Assembly: GCA_030916575.1 (NCBI GenBank)
Contig: JAUPWJ010000009.1
Location: 1-16,220 of the forward strand
Reading direction: 5' to 3'
Length of the DNA: 16,220 bases
Source of the DNA: Patescibacteria group bacterium
Lineage (GTDB): Bacteria > Patescibacteriota > Minisyncoccia > Phycocordibacterales > UBA9973
Positions within the stretch are counted from its first letter, which is position 1. Each line of letters begins with the position of its first letter. The notes beneath the pieces were generated by a model. It did not search any database. It was given only the letters and a program-made list of their open reading frames with translations, and was not told the origin of the DNA. Shown here one piece after another: positions 14,527 to 16,220 of this stretch. A program made the position numbers and the translations under genes.

Positions 14527-14546
14527 CCCTTCGACGATGCTAAGGG
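14527..14546. repeat. Small imperfect palindrome, possible copy of a dispersed repeat
   Basis: CCCTT and AAGGG flank a 10-base loop between the two fibre genes. The core is more G+C-rich than its surroundings and, followed by CGGATT, resembles the short TTCGAC...GCTCAGGG palindromes scattered between genes in many environmental bacterial genomes. Only this one copy is in the window. It could also act as a hairpin in the mRNA, but no T-run follows it on either strand. Confidence 0.4.
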
Positions 14547-14560
14547 CGGATTTATAAATT

Positions 14561-16220
14561 TTATTCTAATTCTTTTTCCAAAAGAGATGTCTCGTATTTT
14601 AGTAAATCATTCTCCTCCTTCAACTCTTGTAATGCTTTAGCTAAAACAGAATTTATTGCTGAATAAGACATTGTCATATTTCCTTCTTCCCCTGACACAA
14701 CTTCAGGAATTATTTCTTTTACTTCTTGAGCTATAAATCCTATGTCGTGGGTATTAGTTCCATTCCAATCAAAAGACACTGGACGAAGTTTCATAACTTC
14801 ATCTAAACCATAAGAAATATCTTGAATATTATGTTTTTTATTTATGTCAGAAGAATCTTCCCACTGACCTTGTTTAGTTAAATGAGCCCCATTCCCATTT
14901 GTAGAATTTGTGCCCACTGTTATGGCATTTTCTCCAGGTTGAATACCGAAACCCCAACCTTCTATGTAATGGTTAACATCCCCATGCTCATTAACAGAAT
15001 ATGCCGTACCTAAAGACATAGTATTACTAGCAACAACCTGGGTGTGAGCTCCTATTGCCGTAGCGTTATCAATTCCATTAGTATTTGCAGGAGAAGCATA
15101 TCTACCAATAAAAGTATTATTTGAACCAATAACATCAATAATACTTCCCTCACCAACAGATACATTGTTATTACCAATACCTTGCTGTTGATTGCCCAGT
15201 AAAACATTTCCATTGCCATTTATGCCTCCTGACTGATAGGAAGAAATAACATTATCATCACCAACAATACTAGTTGTCCCTAAACCAACATTTCTATTAC
15301 CAGAAGTAGAGACATTAGCTCCTAAAACAACATTGTTACTAGTGGTAATGTTAGATAAAACTCCAGCACCAATACCAATATTATTGGAAGCATTTTGTGC
15401 GCCAGAAGTAAAATTACCTGCATTTCTACCTATGTAAATATTAGAATTTGATCCTCCGAAAGTATGAAACCATCTATATTCCGTACCATTGCTAGTCTTC
15501 CCATAAAATGTACCCGCAACACCATTTACAGTAGTAAGAGGAATTTTAAAATTTTTAGTAATTTCTAATTGTTGAGTACTAGTTGTAGGACAATCCACAA
15601 AACCAATACCAACTTTGTCATTTTGAGTTGTTAGGCGAACTACATTACCACTTTTGGTCCAACCACCTGGTGTTCCACATCCACCAGGTACTTGCCAAGT
15701 TCCATTACCAAACACATCAGTTGTCAAAACTTTATCTGTCAGAGGTTGAGTCCCGACGTTCATTTGAAAAGCTATATTTTTTAATTTTCCATTTACATCA
15801 AGCTTCACACCAGAAACAGGAGTATTCGTACCTACTCCTACGAATGTTGCATTATCAAATATTTGAGAATTACCTATTGTATGAGGACCAGTCCATTTCG
15901 TGACATAGTTTGTAGTTCCGTCAATGTTGTTATTATCTACGTTACCTCCATCACCACCAGTAAAAGTCTGCCATGAAGCCATACCTGTAGCATCAGAAGT
16001 GAGAACCTTGCCATCTAGTGGAGGAATACCTCCAGGAATTTGTAAACTTCCTTCCAATATAGCTGCTGTTGTTGCTTTTAATCCTAAAGCTGTAAAACTA
16101 CCATTTTTAAATTGAGTAAAAGTTCCTTCATTTACTGGGGGTTTAGTATTATTTCCTGGTGCGGAAGAAGATGGAGACATCCAAACAGCTCCCACATTAA
16201 CTGCAAATGCAAATAAAGCT
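14561..16220 (-). CDS. Second exported S74 fibre protein, 5' end beyond the window edge
   Basis: The frame is open to the right edge. The first visible codons (Ala-Leu-Phe-Ala-Phe-Ala-Val-Asn-Val) are the hydrophobic end of a signal peptide, so a GTG at 16195 is not the true start. Numbering from that GTG, the protein has 'GAVWMSPSSSAPGNNTKPP' (2-20) and 'FTQFKNGSFTALGLKA' (26-41), matching the neighbouring fibre protein; two modules of the type 'KVLTSDATGMASWQ' (63-76 and 155-168); about ten beta-roll units (about 250-400); and an S74 domain with Ser449 and Lys454 in 'SSDINKKHNI', 'IGFIAQEVKEIIPEVV' (485-500), and a final coiled coil (513-544). It should trimerise and self-cleave before Ser449. 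It is a diverged paralogue of the 13031-14512 gene and precedes it by 48 bases, so the pair probably share a transcript. It could be a duplicated adhesin with different binding specificity. Confidence 0.85.
   Translation of the reverse strand, partial: ALFAFAVNVGAVWMSPSSSAPGNNTKPPVNEGTFTQFKNGSFTALGLKATTAAILEGSLQIPGGIPPLDGKVLTSDATGMASWQTFTGGDGGNVDNNNIDGTTNYVTKWTGPHTIGNSQIFDNATFVGVGTNTPVSGVKLDVNGKLKNIAFQMNVGTQPLTDKVLTTDVFGNGTWQVPGGCGTPGGWTKSGNVVRLTTQNDKVGIGFVDCPTTSTQQLEITKNFKIPLTTVNGVAGTFYGKTSNGTEYRWFHTFGGSNSNIYIGRNAGNFTSGAQNASNNIGIGAGVLSNITTSNNVVLGANVSTSGNRNVGLGTTSIVGDDNVISSYQSGGINGNGNVLLGNQQQGIGNNNVSVGEGSIIDVIGSNNTFIGRYASPANTNGIDNATAIGAHTQVVASNTMSLGTAYSVNEHGDVNHYIEGWGFGIQPGENAITVGTNSTNGNGAHLTKQGQWEDSSDINKKHNIQDISYGLDEVMKLRPVSFDWNGTNTHDIGFIAQEVKEIIPEVVSGEEGNMTMSYSAINSVLAKALQELKEENDLLKYETSLLEKELE

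Noticed and set aside
14521..14560. Integron attC/attI-like site (GTTAAC next to a palindrome)
   Set aside because: The paired core sites are not in the right arrangement and there is no cassette structure or integrase.
16193..16195. GTG as the start of the right-hand fibre protein
   Set aside because: The frame continues to the edge with a hydrophobic stretch that matches the end of the paralogue's signal peptide, so the true start is outside the window.
13031..16220. Prophage tail-fibre module
   Set aside because: Both S74 proteins have signal peptides, and no capsid, tail, lysis or integrase gene is visible. A phage beyond the right edge cannot be excluded.
1..16220. Recoded TGA (as in Gracilibacteria/Absconditabacteria)
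   Set aside because: All reading frames are complete with the standard code, and TGA is used as a stop in the left-most gene.

Overview
The window looks like a stretch of a small, AT-rich genome of the Candidatus Patescibacteria (CPR), most likely the Parcubacteria/Nomurabacteria side. This is inferred from gene content and style: very tight gene packing, short versions of pgk and comEC, a compact type IV pilus operon ending in a large PilX-like beta-helix protein, and exported fibre proteins with the N-terminal 'AVW + proline-rich + QxKNGxF' pattern that I associate with that group. No marker gene (rRNA, ribosomal protein) is present, so the assignment is a judgement. Stop codons are normal: mostly TAA, some TAG, one TGA. 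Nothing suggests a recoded genetic code.

Layout from left to right; all genes are on the minus strand except one. 32-712 is an unrecognised membrane protein. A 128-base spacer follows (713-840), the largest gap in the window. Then come comEC (DNA-uptake channel), rnhA (RNase HI) and recJ (5'-3' single-strand exonuclease). A HIT-family nucleotide hydrolase at 4509-4925 is the only plus-strand gene; it diverges from recJ and overlaps the end of pgk. Next are pgk and tpi, a two-gene glycolytic unit.

Reading upward on the minus strand, the type IV pilus operon runs from 12978 to 6765: pilB ATPase, pilC platform protein, a FimT/GspH-like pilin, a PilV-like and a PilW/PulJ-like minor pilin, and a 582-residue PilX-like protein. 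Upstream of it (13031-16220) are two paralogous exported fibre proteins. Each has a YadA-like beta-roll, an S74 self-cleaving chaperone domain and a C-terminal coiled coil. The second runs off the right edge. A strong intrinsic terminator at 12995-13021 separates the fibre genes from the pilus operon. There is no gene-free stretch longer than 300 bases, and I saw no tRNA, rRNA, CRISPR array or insertion sequence.

The most general signal is regulatory. Six start codons (comEC, rnhA, recJ, the HIT gene, tpi, pilB) each have an extended -10 box (TGn followed by a TATAAT-like hexamer) ending only 6-9 bases upstream, so transcription should begin at or within about 3 bases of the start codon. Convincing Shine-Dalgarno sequences are absent throughout. 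This points to leaderless transcripts as the normal mode at operon heads here. Functionally, the region combines a cell-surface module (pilus, fibres) with DNA uptake and processing (comEC, recJ, rnhA). That fits a host-dependent cell that attaches to a partner and salvages nucleic acids, although that link is inference.
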